This document shows, piece after piece, positions 1 through 13,354 of a DNA stretch of 64,000 nucleotides. A model generated the notes under the pieces. It saw only the letters and a list, made by a program, of their open reading frames with translations, was not told the DNA's origin and did not search any database. This DNA comes from Petaurus breviceps papuanus. Lineage: Eukaryota; Chordata; Mammalia; Diprotodontia; Petauridae. Position numbers and translations under genes: made by a program. Where the stretch lies: assembly GCA_028583685.1 (NCBI GenBank), contig JAMXIF010001194.1, forward strand, positions 24,982,616-25,046,615. Reading direction: 5' to 3'. The stretch's first letter is position 1, and every line of letters begins with the position of its first letter.

Positions 1-762
1 CCTTAACATAAGAATTTAGTCACATAAATCTGGAATCTCCAACCCAATAACTATTCTAGTCTTCTAAAATTCATATCTATTTTGGTCTGTCAGACTAAGG
101 CAGTTCATTTGAAGAACCACAGATTTTCAAAGAAGATGGGGAGTAGGAAAGCAGTCCTGACTTTTCATTATAGAACTCATTGTTCTAATTTCTCAGTTCC
201 TGTTATAACCAATGGGTGGTGGTCAGGGGTGAGGAGAGAATGTACTGTATGAACCAGGATAGAAACTATAGTTTTAAGGAAAAACTGGCATTTTACATGA
301 ACCATTCTAAAACGAAGTAGTTCTAATTCCTGAGAATTGTACTGTTTTAAGTACGTGTGTAAGTTGTCAGGTGCATGTGGTTTTAGGGCCTGCTACTAAG
401 CATCAATTCTTCTCTTTCCTTTGTCTCCCCAAACATGTATAGGTGAGCCCCATTATTTAATGATAACAATGTATACTTAGCATGTTAGAACTGAAAAGGA
501 ATTTATCACTTCTTCTAGAGCCTTAATCTGGTTTCACATGACCTTTTAGTTCAAGGTCACACAGCATATGCTAAACAGCCAAACATCACTAAAGATAAAG
601 GATAGAACTGTTGCATTGTGCATGATGAGGATGCGAGGCTGTGAGTGGGTATTTTCTAATAATCTCTGATTCTTTGCTTTCTCCTCTGCTATTTAATATG
701 CAATTTCAGACCCAATTTGGAATCTTGATTTAGAAATTCACCGCCAGAATTTCTGTTTCTAG
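1..762 (+). other. TPD52L2: TPD52L2 intron (3' part)
   Basis: This is non-coding sequence upstream of the first recognisable exon. It ends in a polypyrimidine-like stretch and 'tttctag' at 756-762, the acceptor of the next exon. No repeat or other gene was recognised in it. Exons encoding the N-terminus and coiled coil of the protein must lie before the window. Confidence 0.75.
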
Positions 763-822
763 CTATGTGAAAACATCTGAGAAACTTGGAGAGTGGAATG
801 AGAAAGTGACACAGTCTGACCT
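763..822 (+). CDS. TPD52L2: TPD52L2 coding exon, 60 bp (YVKTSEKLGEWNE segment)
   Basis: This exon of tumor protein D54, a small coiled-coil protein of the TPD52 family, which acts in vesicle trafficking in the cytoplasm, encodes YVKTSEKLGEWNEKVTQSDL. Human D54 has the same segment with Q in place of the first S after KT. It begins with one base (C) completing an Ala codon and ends with CT, which pairs with the T of the next exon to give Leu. The acceptor is 'tttctag' and the donor 'gtgagt'. At exactly 60 bp, with the same intron phase on both sides, it can be skipped without a frameshift. Human TPD52L2 has isoforms differing by short insertions at such places. That it is skipped here is inferred. 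Confidence 0.96.
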
Positions 823-2089
823 GTGAGTTCACCTGGCCTGTCAGCACCACTCTGCCCCTTTATTCTTCCTGTCCTATGCTTCTCTTTCAGGTGGCAGGGA
901 GGGCTCTGTGTGCTTGGGGTAAACTTTGATGACTAATTGGGTTATTTTTTCCCTCTCAGTTATCAGTAAAATGAGACTAATCTTGACTTTTGCAACCACA
1001 GTGTGCAGTAGCTATAAGAAATTTCACTCAGTTACCAGACCACACTTAAAATTTCATTTTACTTTGCTCTTAACATAATTGGATGACATTATCAAGATAA
1101 TTAAAGTACTCTAGCTTCTCAGAACATTTTCCCCTTGCCTGGTTATTTAGTAAACATGTATTAAATGCCTACTTTGTATGGATCGTTATGTAGGGCAGTA
1201 GGGAAGAGCTAAAGTTTAGATAAAGCCTACTCACTGATGACCCTTATGGAGTGATTATAGTATGATAGTTCTAAGGCAAATCAGGTACTTGTGTCTGTTG
1301 CCAGTCTGTTCTTTAGATATGACTTTGAGTCTTGGAAAGAATGTTAATATCATGTGGAACCATAGATTTTAGGGGCAAAAAGTGATTAAGTTACTAGAAC
1401 AGAACAGTCACTTCTGTAACTCAGAGATCCTTTTGAGGTTTTCTACAAAGTCAATAAAGATATGAGTGAGGCACTAAAATAGCTTGAATATTTTTTTTTT
1501 ATATAGAGGAAGGGCAGGAAATACTTTTGAAGTGTTTGTCAGCAGGACTTTTCCAGGTCTTGTTTTGAAGGAAGTATGACTAGTCATCAGAGAACAAGAG
1601 CAGAAAATTCCTGTGTTTGTGCTCCCTAGCACAGCAGAGTACAGCTTCACTAGAAGGTGATGGAAGTCCATTATCTTGAGCTCAGCTTGGCTACAACTTG
1701 TACTTTGATTTTCTCATAGGAGCCGTGTCTTGTCCTGGTGGTCTGGATCTCACACCCTGGGTGTGTCCTAGTAGAGTACCAAGTCTCTGCTCAAGCAACA
1801 CTCCAGTAACATTGGTGCTTTCCCTTAGGACTTACAGTAGAAGTTTTAACGTCATGTTAAAGGCTCTGGGATCCAAGCTGCTTTGGACATAAAGCAAATT
1901 TATCATGCAGACAATCTGAAAAGGATTAAATTTAAATTAGATTAGCTTAGGTAGTTTAGGTATTAGACTCATTCCTGGAGGTAGGAATGGAGCCCTGATA
2001 TATCTAGTGAAACCATGTCTGGGCAGGGGAGGGAAAATCTCCATCTGGAAAAATCAAAATTGGAATCTAGGAAAGTATAAAATGAATAG

Positions 2090-2225
2090 GTAGTACAGTG
2101 GATAGAATATTAGAATTGGAGTCAGGAAGACTTGAGTTTGAATTCTGCCTTAGACACTTATCTGTGTGACCCTCAGCAAGTCACTTAACCTCACTAAGCC
2201 TCAGTTTTCTTATCTGCAGAATAGG
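2090..2225 (+). repeat. THER1/MIR CORE-SINE relic
   Basis: The order 'gtggatagaatattagaa', 'gagtcaggaagacttgagtt', 'gtgaccctcagcaagtcact' and 'cctcagttttcttatctgca' matches the tRNA head and CORE region of an old MIR/THER1 SINE in sense orientation. Confidence 0.8.
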
Positions 2226-4357
2226 TTAATATGTGTGTGTTTATGTATATACATGCACACATATAAATAGGTTATTAATAGCATTTTCCTCAGGAGCAAC
2301 AGAAATAATATAAATGGTATCTATTATGGATGCTGAGGTGTGCATGAATGGAGACTCAAGCTGGGAAGGTCAGTACTGAAGAAGGGAAGACTCATGCAGT
2401 GTTGAAGAGCCAACTGTTTGTTTGACTTAACCTGTCTCCTCAAAACTTTGGGGCTTTTATGGTGGCTACATCTGTTCCCTTACCCTAAGCTGACATGTTG
2501 GTGAGGCTGGCTTACTTCAGTTTCAGCTGCTCTGGTAAGGCTCTGGGCTAACACATAGCTTAATTGAGAGTGGAGACTTAGAAGGCAGGGTAGACTTTGT
2601 ACCAGTTGAAGGTATTTCTTAGGTTATTATTAATAATTACCACAAAATCATACTTTTTCTCTAGTAGCTCAAAATATTTTGAAATCATTTTTTACTATGG
2701 GACAAATATTGGTGAGTTGGATAGGTAGGGAAATAGAAGTAGAGAAGTTAGAGTTGGCATCCCCCAAATCCTTTAGTAACACAGCTGTGGAAGTCAAAAG
2801 TAAGATGGAGATGACATCCTAATGTAATGAAAATTTTTAAACACAAAATATTAATACTACCACCTTTAAGAAAATTTAGCTCAGTTGATATCAGTTAACT
2901 GGAGAAACTTAGGAAACTTGACTTTTGAATTTCCCATATCAAAATGAAGAAATCCGTGTGTGTTGTCAAAAACTGACAGTTGATAAGATTATATATTTTA
3001 TTAGAAGTATCACATTATGGTAGGCTTTGGATTTTTCTGGGGGGAAGCTGTATTTTAAAATACTTCACTAAGCCTTATATTCCAATGGGAAAATAATATT
3101 AGCTTAATATTTTAGTTATGTTGGGGAGGGGGGTAACTTGGTATCTTAAAGGATAGATGTTCCTGATGTGTAAGAATTAACTAATAATTTCTGATGATGG
3201 GGAGAGTTATAAAGGTGATTTCAAAACCCAGAATTTGCAGCTAGAATATCAAAGAAAAATATGCTCACTGGAGTTGGATCTGTTTGAAACATTGATGTTT
3301 ACTTCCCAGGAAAGCATAGTACTTGGAAGTACCTAGTTTATGCCTTCATCAGGCTACTTATAGTTGGAGAAAGATTAAATTGCCCTAATTAAGCTTGAAT
3401 GTCTGTACCCATTATTTATTTAGGTATAGGGAAAGTGGCTGCCAGGAGTATTGGTACCATCTTTTCTAACATCCATGTATTTATAGATATCTTTCAGCAA
3501 GCAGCACATTGGAGGACTGGAGTGAGAAATTAACCCATTCAGAAGCGTGAGTGTCTGAAACTTTAGTGCAAAATATTCTGTGTTTTTGTCTTGGGTTAAA
3601 AAAAATTTAATATAATTAAAAGTTTCTGTTCTCATCTAATTACTTCCTTTGATCCAAATTATTAGCCCAGTTGGGGAGGATATGTTCCATTATTTATGGA
3701 ACATAACATAGCTGTGGGGTTACCTCACCCTCAGTAGTTTCCTACTTCATTTGGTTATAGGTTGGGGATGATGAAAACCCTGAGTCACTAGTTGACTTGC
3801 AGTCTAGATTGGTGATGATGGGAGTGACCACCCTTGTAATAAAAGTCAGTGAATGTTGTGGAGTCAGTAAACTTTTAGTTTTAAGTACCTTCTGACTCCC
3901 CTCCCCTCTTTGTTCTCCTTTCCCTTCTCCCCTTCCCACCTCCATAGATAAGTAATGCTTAGGAGTGGTACCTGGAACCAATGGCCAGCCTGAAGAGAAG
4001 GGCAAATGGAAGAAGAAGATCAGGGAACAGCAGAGGGAGGAAAAAGTGCATATGTTGGGGAGGGTAGAATGCTGCCAGCTTCACAGATGCCACTCAGTGG
4101 CACCAGTGTCTTAGAGTATCTACCCTTGGTAAAGATTCTTTTCCTAATAAGTTGTACAGCCCACCCTTTATTTTCAGTTTCCATAGGCAAGAAAAGCCCT
4201 AAGATAAAGAAACTAATTTCTATGCCTTATTTTAAGAGAATATGGAAACAAAGGATCCCCTCCTCCCCATTTGTCTCTTGGTTGGATACCACCATTTGTG
4301 GTTTTAACACTAGAAGGATAAAGCAAGTCAATTGACACAGAAATTATATTACAGTTT

Positions 4358-4509
4358 GTTTGTTTTTTTGGAGGACAATTGGAGTTAAGTAACTTGCCCA
4401 AGGACACACGGCTAGTTTTTTTTGTGTTAAGTGTCTGGGGCCGGATCCAAACTCAGGTCCTCCTGACTCTGGGGCCGGCACTCTACTCACTACACCACCT
4501 AGCCACCCC
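4358..4509 (-). repeat. marsupial tRNA-derived SINE (antisense)
   Basis: A T-rich start (reverse of the A tail) is followed by 'ggaggacaattggagttaag', 'cttgcccaaggacacacggc' and 'ctcaggtcctcctgactctg', ending in 'cacctagccacccc'. This is the reverse complement of the common marsupial tRNA-type SINE. Several other copies in this window share the body. Confidence 0.85.
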
Positions 4510-5699
4510 TACAATTTTATTTTGAAAAAAAAAAAAAAAGATTTCATCCTCTCTCCATTTTCTTTGCCTTGTGTATATTAAAAAAAATGTATCACATCCT
4601 TCATAAGGGTTGATACTTCAAGGTAGTCTTAAGTTCTAATTTTTCTTTAAACCTAAGATGATCCTCAAGCTCATTTTATACATAGTAGCTAAACTCCTAT
4701 CTAGAATTGTTTTCAAAATTTTCTTCAGCCATTGTTTGGATGAAGAAGGCTTTTTGTCTTGTTTCACTCTTCTCACTTGTCATATTTTGTTTAGCACAAA
4801 TATAGATGGGATTATGTGAGGCCTTCCTTTTAAACTCCCCATTTATTAAGTTTAGAATGTTAACATGTAGTTTTATATACTTTTTTTTTTTTAAAGAAAA
4901 ATCAAGTTTGAAGAGTAGGTATTATTTTGAATTTCTGAAACTAAATTTTGCAAGTGGTTTGTTCATCATGGAGTCAGTCTTGCTAAGCTTCTTTTGATTT
5001 AAAAAACAGATTCTTAGCAATTATTAATTGATGTTAGATTAAAAGTCATTGTGACCCTAGGGTAAATAAAATTACATATTTTCCCTTTGTATTGATTTTG
5101 TAAGAATTTGTATTGATTTCACTCAGGCTTAGAACTTTAATAAAATAAAAGTGTAAGCTGTTAATAAATATTATTAGTTAATCTAGGAAAAAAAGAATTG
5201 CTAGGTTTGTAAAATTAAGGAAACAGGCAGGGAGTATCCTTGCTTTTTTTGCCAACAGATTGGGTTCTGGATAGTGAGTGCCAGTTTCTTCTGGGTGGAG
5301 CCTTGCCCTAATCAGTTAGTTCCAGAAGCTCTTTATAGTTGTAATAACAGATTTTGTTGTGGGACTTTCATTTCTGTAGTAAGGAACCCTTTGAATTTGC
5401 ATGTGCTTGAGATTGTGTGGGTGGCAGCATAGAACTGTTGAGGCAGAGAATGGAAGACAGACCCAAATCACTTGGCTGAAATAGATGAAGACTACAGTGT
5501 AATTGTTAAGAGAGTGATGCTAAATGAGATCCCTTTCAGACATATGGTAGTTTCTTTAAAAAAAAATTGTACAGGATTTTATTTCTCTGATGGAGCATTT
5601 TATCTGAATCACCCAGCTTTTTTGAGTATTTGAGTGAAAGAATCGATTCAGTTCTCTTGCTTCACATTGAAGATTATACTATCTTGGAAGGAGAAGTGT

Positions 5700-5845
5700 T
5701 TTTGCACAGGCATTTACTTATATCCGCCACTTATTGTTTGACCTTGGGGAAGTAACTTAAACTCTCAGAGCCTTAATGTTCTCATTGGTTTAATGAAAGG
5801 CTTGGACTGGATGAGGTCTAAGGTCCTTTAAGTTCTAAAATTAGT
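5700..5845 (+). repeat. THER1/MIR CORE-SINE relic
   Basis: The segment has the 'tgaccttggggaagtaactt', 'ctctcagagccttaatgttc' and 'aaggtcctttaagttctaaa' blocks typical of the MIR/THER1 body and 3' end. It is diverged and the tRNA head is incomplete. Confidence 0.65.
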
Positions 5846-6040
5846 GACTTCTATTACTTACAAAAAAAAGTAGTCTTGTTGGACCCTGAAGGTATTAGAG
5901 CAGATTCCAGAGCTTGGTCAGATCTAACATGTTGATGTTACGGTTATTACAGCATTTTGTTTTTGAAGTAGAAAGGCATTCTTGACTCTTGGAAATGTTA
6001 TAGTCACACATGAGATTCAGTATGAGGAGGAGGACATTTT

Positions 6041-6186
6041 GGAGGAGGAAGGCAGGGCAGTTGGGGTTAATTGACTTGCCCAAGATCACATGGCTAGTAA
6101 GTGTTAAGCATCTGAGGCCAGATTTGAACTTAGGTTCTCCTAACTCCAGGGCCGGTGTTCTATTCATTGCACTACCTAGTCGCCCC
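6041..6186 (-). repeat. marsupial tRNA-derived SINE with 16-bp target-site duplication
   Basis: An antisense copy of the tRNA-type SINE is bounded by perfect direct repeats 'aggaggaggacatttt' at 6025-6040 and 6187-6202. The perfect duplication implies a fairly recent insertion by L1-type or RTE-type target-primed reverse transcription. Confidence 0.92.
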
Positions 6187-6417
6187 AGGAGGAGGACATT
6201 TTGAAAAGTTCATTTTTTCCAAAGCCTCGTTATGTATGTAGCATTCTTACTAGTTGTTGAAGTCTGGGAGTGGGATTTTTCTTGCCAAGGTTTTAAGTAA
6301 TTAATTTTTTCCTTTTACTAATAAGAATTAGTTGGTATAACATGAATGTCATTACCATTTCTTTGATTCAGTGTTTATTAAACTCCTTTTATGCTATAAA
6401 TAGGGCTCTGTGCTAGG

Positions 6418-6640
6418 GGACATAATAATAGCTGACATTTACATAGCATTTTAAAGTTTGCAACCGATTTCTATAGATTATCTCATTTGATCTTCACTAC
6501 ATCTCTGGAGTAGGTACTATTATTATCCTCATTTTACAGATGAGGAGATGGAGGTTAAGTGACTTTCCCGTAGTCATACAGCAAATACGTAGAGGAGAAG
6601 GAATTAAAATCCAGGTTTCTCTGGCTTTAAGGAAGATCAT
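6418..6640 (-). repeat. MIR/THER1 CORE-SINE relic (antisense)
   Basis: The order 'taatagctgacatttacata', 'attatctcatttgatcttca', 'ttattatcctcattttacag' and 'gaggttaagtgactttcccg' is the reverse complement of a MIR-type SINE. Confidence 0.8.
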
Positions 6641-7241
6641 CTGTAACAAAATATAGTTTAAGTGTATGACAGGTACAAAAAATTAAGTATATGATAGGTA
6701 CATAGTGCTCTGAGAAAGCCAGTCTGTGAGATCTGATCCTATAAATCTAGGAAGGGATCAGAGCAAGCTAAGTGAAAAAAACAAAAAAAAACACCCCAAA
6801 ATAAACAATTTTCTCATTTTCTTCAGACCTCAGAGTATTCAGATAAGCCCAGAAGTGAATTGTCCCCTACTACCCTCCCATCCCCAATCTAGTAAGTGTT
6901 CATAGCGTACCACCTTTGTACTGAGAATTGTTCTGACGGTTTTGGGGGAAACATTCTCAAAGAGCATTGTAGTTGGAGTAACATGACAACACATAGAAAT
7001 CGACTGGCGAACACTACAAGACTAAATAATAAAGTATTAGCTTGTGTGATACAGATATTAAAAGATCTGTATGACTTAGCATAATTGTGGAGACTTTCAA
7101 AGAGGTCTTAGCATAATCAGGGAGGAGCAGGACTTGAATTTGACCTAGAAAGATGGATAAGATTTAATTAGGTAAAGAGGAGTGGACAATAATAATATTA
7201 GTGTAGTTGCTAGGGTGAGAATGAGAATGGAGTGAGTGAGT

Positions 7242-7274
7242 GATCTTCACTTTACAGTGAAGACAGTGAAGATC
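7242..7274. repeat. short perfect inverted repeat
   Basis: Arms 'gatcttcact' (7242-7251) and 'agtgaagatc' (7265-7274) are perfect 10-bp complements separated by 13 bp. The inner 'cttcac/gtgaag' blocks also pair in other registers. There is no sign of function. Confidence 0.6.
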
Positions 7275-8906
7275 TTGGCCTGATTAGAATAAGGATTTCA
7301 TGTTGGAGATACTCAGAAATTAGGTTGGTTAGTTTGGATATCATTAGATTGTAGTGATCCTTGGATGCTAGCTTGAAGAGTTTGCACTTGTAGACAGTGT
7401 GGCGCCGTTGAAGGATTTTGAACAAGGGAGTAATGATGTAAAAGTGTTTTAGGAAGATTAATTTCTGAAACGATACTGCAGTAGGAAATAAGGAGTTTTT
7501 TTTTTATTTTGGAACTTTAACCAAATGAGTTAACAGTCTGATTGTGATCTTATTAGTGAGTACTGTTAGACACTTGTATGAACTTTTATTGATAAAGTAC
7601 TAGCCTTCTACAGACTGGATCTCAGAAAAGGTTAAATCTTGTTTGTTTCAAAGTGATTTTAGTGTTTTTTTTTTTTTTAATTTTTCTTTTTGCTTGATTT
7701 TAGTCTTAAGATATATTCTAGTTTACCAAAAATTTCTCTTTATTTGACCCTAGATGACATGACTATAAAATGTAGGCTATAAACCTTTATTGCAGTGATG
7801 GTTCTTGATGCTGCAATATAGCTACATGACTTCTGGTTGCTTCTCAAGGTTCAAGATGAGTAAGTCTTGACTTTTTGTTTGTGATGATTGCTGAATAAGG
7901 TGAGGCAGTTCAAGGTTCTGACTTGGACACTCTCTTCCTTGGAATATTTATTGGCTGTAACTTAGCCACTCAATTTGTGCTAGTACCAAACCCCTTATCT
8001 CAAATAATGAAAATAACTTCAAAAGTACCCTTGAGAAGGGGTATGTGCTTAGTGCCTGTTGATGGAAGACAAAGGACTAAAGCATAGGAATCTACCTCAG
8101 TGTTAGATTGTAGTTGAAATTCTATAAACAGTAATATTTGAAATGATAGTGTTAAAATTGAACTTTGTACCCTGTCAAAAAGGAAAATTATGGAAATAGT
8201 ACAAGGAATTCTTATGTTTGAGGTAGTAGGGAGAGAAAAAACTTCTGAACATTGAAAATTTGAGCATTTAGACCACAGATAGCAGAAAAATGGATTTGTT
8301 CTGGATCTTTGCTATTAACTGCCCTTTTCATACTGGCATAATACTGATGTACTCATGATGAGAATTATGAATTAAGGTAATAGTGAATATTAGCTTAATG
8401 TTTAAGTGTGGCTGAAAGTAACTTTGAGGACTTTCCTAGCTCTTGCCTTCGAAATGGTACTCATCCTCCTGTGCTGTTGTCATATCCATAATAGTCTCTG
8501 TCATTCTAGTTCTGTTATCCAGATCTTTTTTTGTTTCTCAGTGATGAAAGTTTGATTCAGCATCCTTGAGGAAAGGGGAAAATGAGTAGGAGAGAAAGAA
8601 TGTGAGCCATAAGATAAATCCAAATTTAGCTCGGTTACATGCTTTTGAAAAAATTTGGTTTAATACTGCTTATAAGCACTTAACAGGTGAGGCTGCTTCC
8701 TTTTCTTAGGGGCACCATAAAAAGGGCCCCAAGTGGAAGCAGAGGAGAAGCTTTTCTGTGGCAGCACCACTATTAACTAACTTATTTGAATCTTTCATTT
8801 GGGGAACATTTTCCAGAATGTAGGGATGCCTTTTCCTTGCCTGGTGGGTGGAAGCTTTCTCATTCTTGTTTGGTTGGTTGGTTTAACTTACTTTTCTTCT
8901 GTCTAG

Positions 8907-9008
8907 TTACAAGAAGACTCAGGAAACTCTCTCCCAGGCAGGACAGAAGACTTCAGCTGCCCTATCCAATGTGGGCTCTGCTATCAGCAGGAAACTTGGA
9001 GATATGAG
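8907..9008 (+). CDS. TPD52L2: TPD52L2 coding exon, 102 bp (YKKTQETLSQAGQKTSAAL segment)
   Basis: The exon encodes YKKTQETLSQAGQKTSAAL followed by SNVGSAISRKLGDMR. This is the most conserved part of the TPD52 family, just after the coiled coil. It opens with T, completing the Leu codon begun at 821-822, and closes with AG, the first two bases of an Arg or Ser codon. The acceptor is 'tctgtctag' and the donor 'gtaaga'. The choice of D54 over D52 or D53 rests on 'SAISRKLGDMR', which fits TPD52L2 rather than the 'SVITKKLEDVK' type of TPD52. At 102 bp it keeps the reading frame, but as family core it is expected in all isoforms. A longer open frame starting at 8786 crosses this exon in the wrong frame and is not coding. 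Confidence 0.97.
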
Positions 9009-12000
9009 GTAAGACTTCTTTCCTTTGAAATGTCATTATTCTTTGGCCTGAGTTTCTGTTAGGGAAGAGTTTTTTGTTAGAGAGAGTATAAGACTTGATT
9101 GTAAGTTTATGACTTACCAAAGTATGGTGGCTTGTAATTTAATCTTGGAATGGAAAAGCCTATGGAGCACAGTATTCCCAAACTCAACACAGGGTCTGAT
9201 GATCTCAGCTCCTTACTCCTTTTTCTTTCTGCCTAATTTTTATCATATTGCTTAACAGCATGTCCATTTGAGTGCCCCAAGACAGAAAGTTAGGAAATAA
9301 GTATATTCTGCTCTTTGATAGCCACACCAGGTTTGGTGGTAGTAAGGTAATAAATAATCTTTAGAATAGACTCATAACTATTAAGAATTAGTTGGAAAGT
9401 AATTTAGGAGATCATCTAGTCCAATTAGCTCATTTTAGAGATGAGGAAAACTGAATTTAAAGATTTGCCCAGGGTTACATAGCAAGTTAAATGTAGAAGT
9501 TGATACTAACAGCTCTAAAGCCTCTTTTTTGGTTCTTTGTGGATTTTATTTCCTGATATTTCACCCTCATCACCAGATAATTGAGATTTGACTCATGATG
9601 TTTCTTAGAGTACTAATGGCAGTATACATGCAGTATACTATAAATTCACGTGTGATGTTAGTATCTGAACAGTACACAGTATACGGAATATTTCCACAAA
9701 CAAGTTCATCCTTTTGGAGAGCTTCTATAGTATGATTTTTTTCCTTTATCAATTTGATTTTCTAAATCTTATATAAGTTAATGAAAGAGAGTTGCTAAAT
9801 CTTAAGTTTTGTGGAGGTCACAATCAGTATTTTAATCAACATCTGATGGAATTTTAGATTTTGTAAAAGAATTTTGACTTTGTGGTAGATCTGTTTCATG
9901 ACAAATTATCTAAATATTTATATTCACCAGTATTTTTAAATATTAAACTTACCATAGGAAAGCTGTAATGTTTCTGTATCTGAACCTCTTGGGTAATCCA
10001 GTTTTTAGTCTTATTTTTCTTTTGTGTATCATGAGTGGTTTTTCCTTTACATTGGGATTTATTTTGCCTCAGAGTTGTCAGACAGCTGTGAACAGAGAAA
10101 GTTCTTAGTGGGAAACAAATACAAAGTAAGAGTGTCCTAGTGATGTTCCTACCATATTTGCTTGGTGTATGTATGTATTCCAGACATGTTAAAACAGGAG
10201 CATTTCAGTGTGTCTTTCAGCCAAAGTTTGTAGCTGACTTTCCCACCTAGTGAAATGTGTTCCTTTAAAGCAAGTGTTGCTATATTTTTGCTTCGCTCTG
10301 AGGTAAGGGATACAACATAGTGTGTTTGCTGCTAGTATTTCTAACTAGTCATTACAAACATCGCCTTCTCCATGCTTCGTGTGGGCATGGGAAATAATTT
10401 GGAAGAGTTTCAGCAGAAAGGGCTTTGCCTTCTCTGAAAAGAAGCTAACAGAGACTAATCTTGAGTAAACTGATGTGTACAACACCTATAAAGCAAACTC
10501 TAGAGGTGCTTTGTGCAAGTTCTTGTAACAAGTTTCATTTGAAATTACACTGGACAGTTCCTTCATCGAAGCTGCACTTTTGGGGACTCCTCCTTCCCTC
10601 CTTGGGCCTGTGGGGATCTCAGGTGGTAAGCACTGGTAGTAATCTCTGATCACATGCTGTTTAATATCACATTCTCATTTTTCTTATAATTTGTCATTCA
10701 GAGATGAATTTTTTAAATTTCATGCTTTGAGCCATTTTGGGAATGTACTTTCTCAGAATGGTGCCACTTGTTGGTCATGCTTTGCTTTGAGATATCTTTT
10801 TTAGGGCTTGAGAAATAACTAAGAAGTTCTGGAAAACAGCACATGTTTGACAGGCATTACTTGTAAGATCACTATTATTTCCAAATATATCCTTTACTCT
10901 ACTGAGTGAATTACAAAGAATTAAAAAGAACAGCAGAAAGCAGTTCAGCAAAACTGACACATCAACTGAATCTGATACTGTATGTAATGTTCTGTGTTCA
11001 TGGTTCCTTCTCGTTACCCCACACCAACCTCTGCAGTGGCTTAATTTCTTTAGACATCTTTTGAAAAAAGATAGTTCACTTGTTATGCAACAATTTTAGC
11101 TTGAGATCTTTGGACCAATATTGATTTATATCTTGTAAACGAAAAAGTACGACACTTTTCTTTTTTAATTTTTGGCTTATTTACAAGTGGAACTTCACCC
11201 AGCTAATTAAAACTAGATGGCTCTCCAAATCCATCAAATCATCCTGAATGAAAATTGGGTCAAGATTGACTGAAATTTTAATGCTGACTTCCAGCAAACT
11301 AAGTAAGATTCAGAGGAAACATTTTTCCTTACTGGAAGACTTAACATGGTCCTATTTCTAGTTCTACATATTTGCAAGGGGGGTTGCATCTCCTTTTGTT
11401 TTCCTGATACTGGAACTAAGATTTATTCAGGTTCTGGAATTCTGTACAATTCATGATTACTGAAACTGAAAGTTAAATTTTGAGAATGATGGGAAGACTT
11501 CATTTTATGAGAACTGTGACTCATTGTCCCCAGTCCATGTGATCTTAGATTATGGGGAGTATAGTTACTTGCCTGCAGTGGAGAGATTTCCTTTGAATGA
11601 ATAAAGTGCTCAATATTTCTTTACACATTTCTGCCACTTTTTCTGCTCTGTCTTGATGTTTTGTGTGTGTCTGTGTCCTTGGGCAAGAAGGAGGTAGGGA
11701 GTTGGAAGTTGAAGCTAAGTTTCCTTGAATTCATTACTTTCCCCTTTTAATATAAGGGACCAAATTTTGTTCTCCATTTGGCTAATGAGATTTAAGGTAA
11801 CTAAAGGAATTTATTTATTTTTGCTGATCTCCTAGAGCTGGTACTTCTGTCAGGGTCTCCTTAACATAGACTATACTTGGTCATAGTTCCCAAGTGAACT
11901 TTCCAGTAGTCTCCATTTAACTAACTGTGTATGCCTAAGAGTTTTTTCCCTGAAAGTTCTTAGTACACTTTTAAAATACTGTTCTTTTTTCTTAAACTGT

Positions 12001-13354
12001 CTGAAGCAAGATCCTTGACTCCATTCATGAGTCTTAAACCTAGAATTCACACCATTCCTTGACAGTATAAATACATTCAAGCAGGGTTTAGATAAATCCA
12101 CGGAGGGGGTAGGTAGTTCCATACAGGATTGTTGTGGTATGAACTATCAAATACATTCTAAATCTTTTGTGGTCACTATCACAGAAAATAAGTATGTAGT
12201 TCTTCCAAGATATCTCCCTTGGTGCCCCTGTCCAAGTTAGACTCCTGAGCTTTTAGAATCACAGATCTGACTTAGTCTTATATTTCTAATGTTCCTAAAT
12301 CATTTCATCATTACAGTGAGAAACCTCTGGTAACTTCCTCATGTGACCTCCAGATTGTTGAGAGTAGAAGGGCATTAATTTTAGAATATTTAACCTTATT
12401 ATGAGGATAATGATTCTTTGTCCCTGAAGTGTTTGAAAAAAGAACTCTTAGAAGCTTGTCTGATGGTGTCCACAATGGATTTATTTTAAAATCTTACTAC
12501 AAATTTAAAAATACATATTTTAACCAAGCCAATTAATTCAATTATCTCTACTTCTCATTCACCTGACTTGGTATTCATTCAGGTGACTGAAAACAGCACT
12601 TTAAATTATTGATGCAATGCCTCCTTGCTCTTAAGCCATTAAATGGTGGAAAACTGTCAACTGGGCAGGTACCTATTTGAGTGTGCCTGAAATGCCCTTT
12701 AATTATCATATGGAAATTTTGAATATTACAGTCAAACACTGCATATATGGAAGTCAAATTGCTTCACAGTTTGTATCTTTGTTACTTTTTATGCTTTTTT
12801 TGGGTGTTTGTTCCTGATAAGGGTTATGAATGCATATGGATTTCTTGAAAATGACTGTTTTATGGTATTAAAGATAAACTGTACAAAAAAAATCAAAATA
12901 CCATGTGTGCTGCATGAATAGCTATGCATTCAGTTTGGGTCTGCCGTTTTTCTTACTGAATATAGACTATAAGGAGTTAATTCTTAAACTAGTACTTGAG
13001 TAGTTTGGAGTCAGGTATTCTGTAGTATAATTATGTACCCTCACATGAGAACATCAGTGATTAAAACACTCAAGGTTTTGGATAGGTAGTATTTATTTGT
13101 TGAACCTCACAATGAGTTTGCACACATGGGCTCTTAGGTTTGTTACACTTTCTTCAAGTTTGTAAGGGCATAGGGAGGTATTGTAGTTTAGAAGCAAAAA
13201 TCTTTTGTAAGTGGCTTGCTAAAGGGAGGGGTGGTGGGGAGTGGCTTTCTGGAACAGAGGGGCTATTGAGCAGGTTTGGGTGGCTGGAGTTCCTTGCCTA
13301 ACTTTGTATTTTTTTTTTCTTTCTTCCTGCTGCCAATTATTTTGTGTTTTTTAG
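9009..13354 (+). other. TPD52L2: TPD52L2 intron
   Basis: This 4.3-kb intron runs from 'gtaaga' to 'gttttttag'. It is AT-rich and mostly without recognisable repeats, apart from a weak MIR-like patch at 9405-9520. I see no additional exon, RNA gene or recent mobile element. Confidence 0.75.
9405..9520 (-). repeat. MIR-like relic (antisense)
   Basis: 'gagatcatctagtccaatta', 'attttagagatgaggaaaac' and 'atttgcccagggttacatag' are blocks of an old antisense MIR-class SINE. The copy is heavily diverged. Confidence 0.6.

Larger units (their letters stand above)
823..8906 (+). other. TPD52L2: TPD52L2 intron with dispersed repeats
   Basis: This intron of about 8.1 kb runs from donor 'gtgagt' to acceptor 'cttctgtctag'. 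It contains the THER1/MIR and tRNA-SINE copies listed separately (2090, 4358, 5700, 6041, 6420). The rest is AT-rich sequence in which I recognise no exon or RNA gene. Short open frames here have no protein-like composition. Confidence 0.8.

Noticed and set aside
8786-9007. 73-codon frame overlapping a true exon
   Set aside because: It reads the TPD52L2 exon at 8907-9008 in the wrong phase and extends through the intron acceptor.
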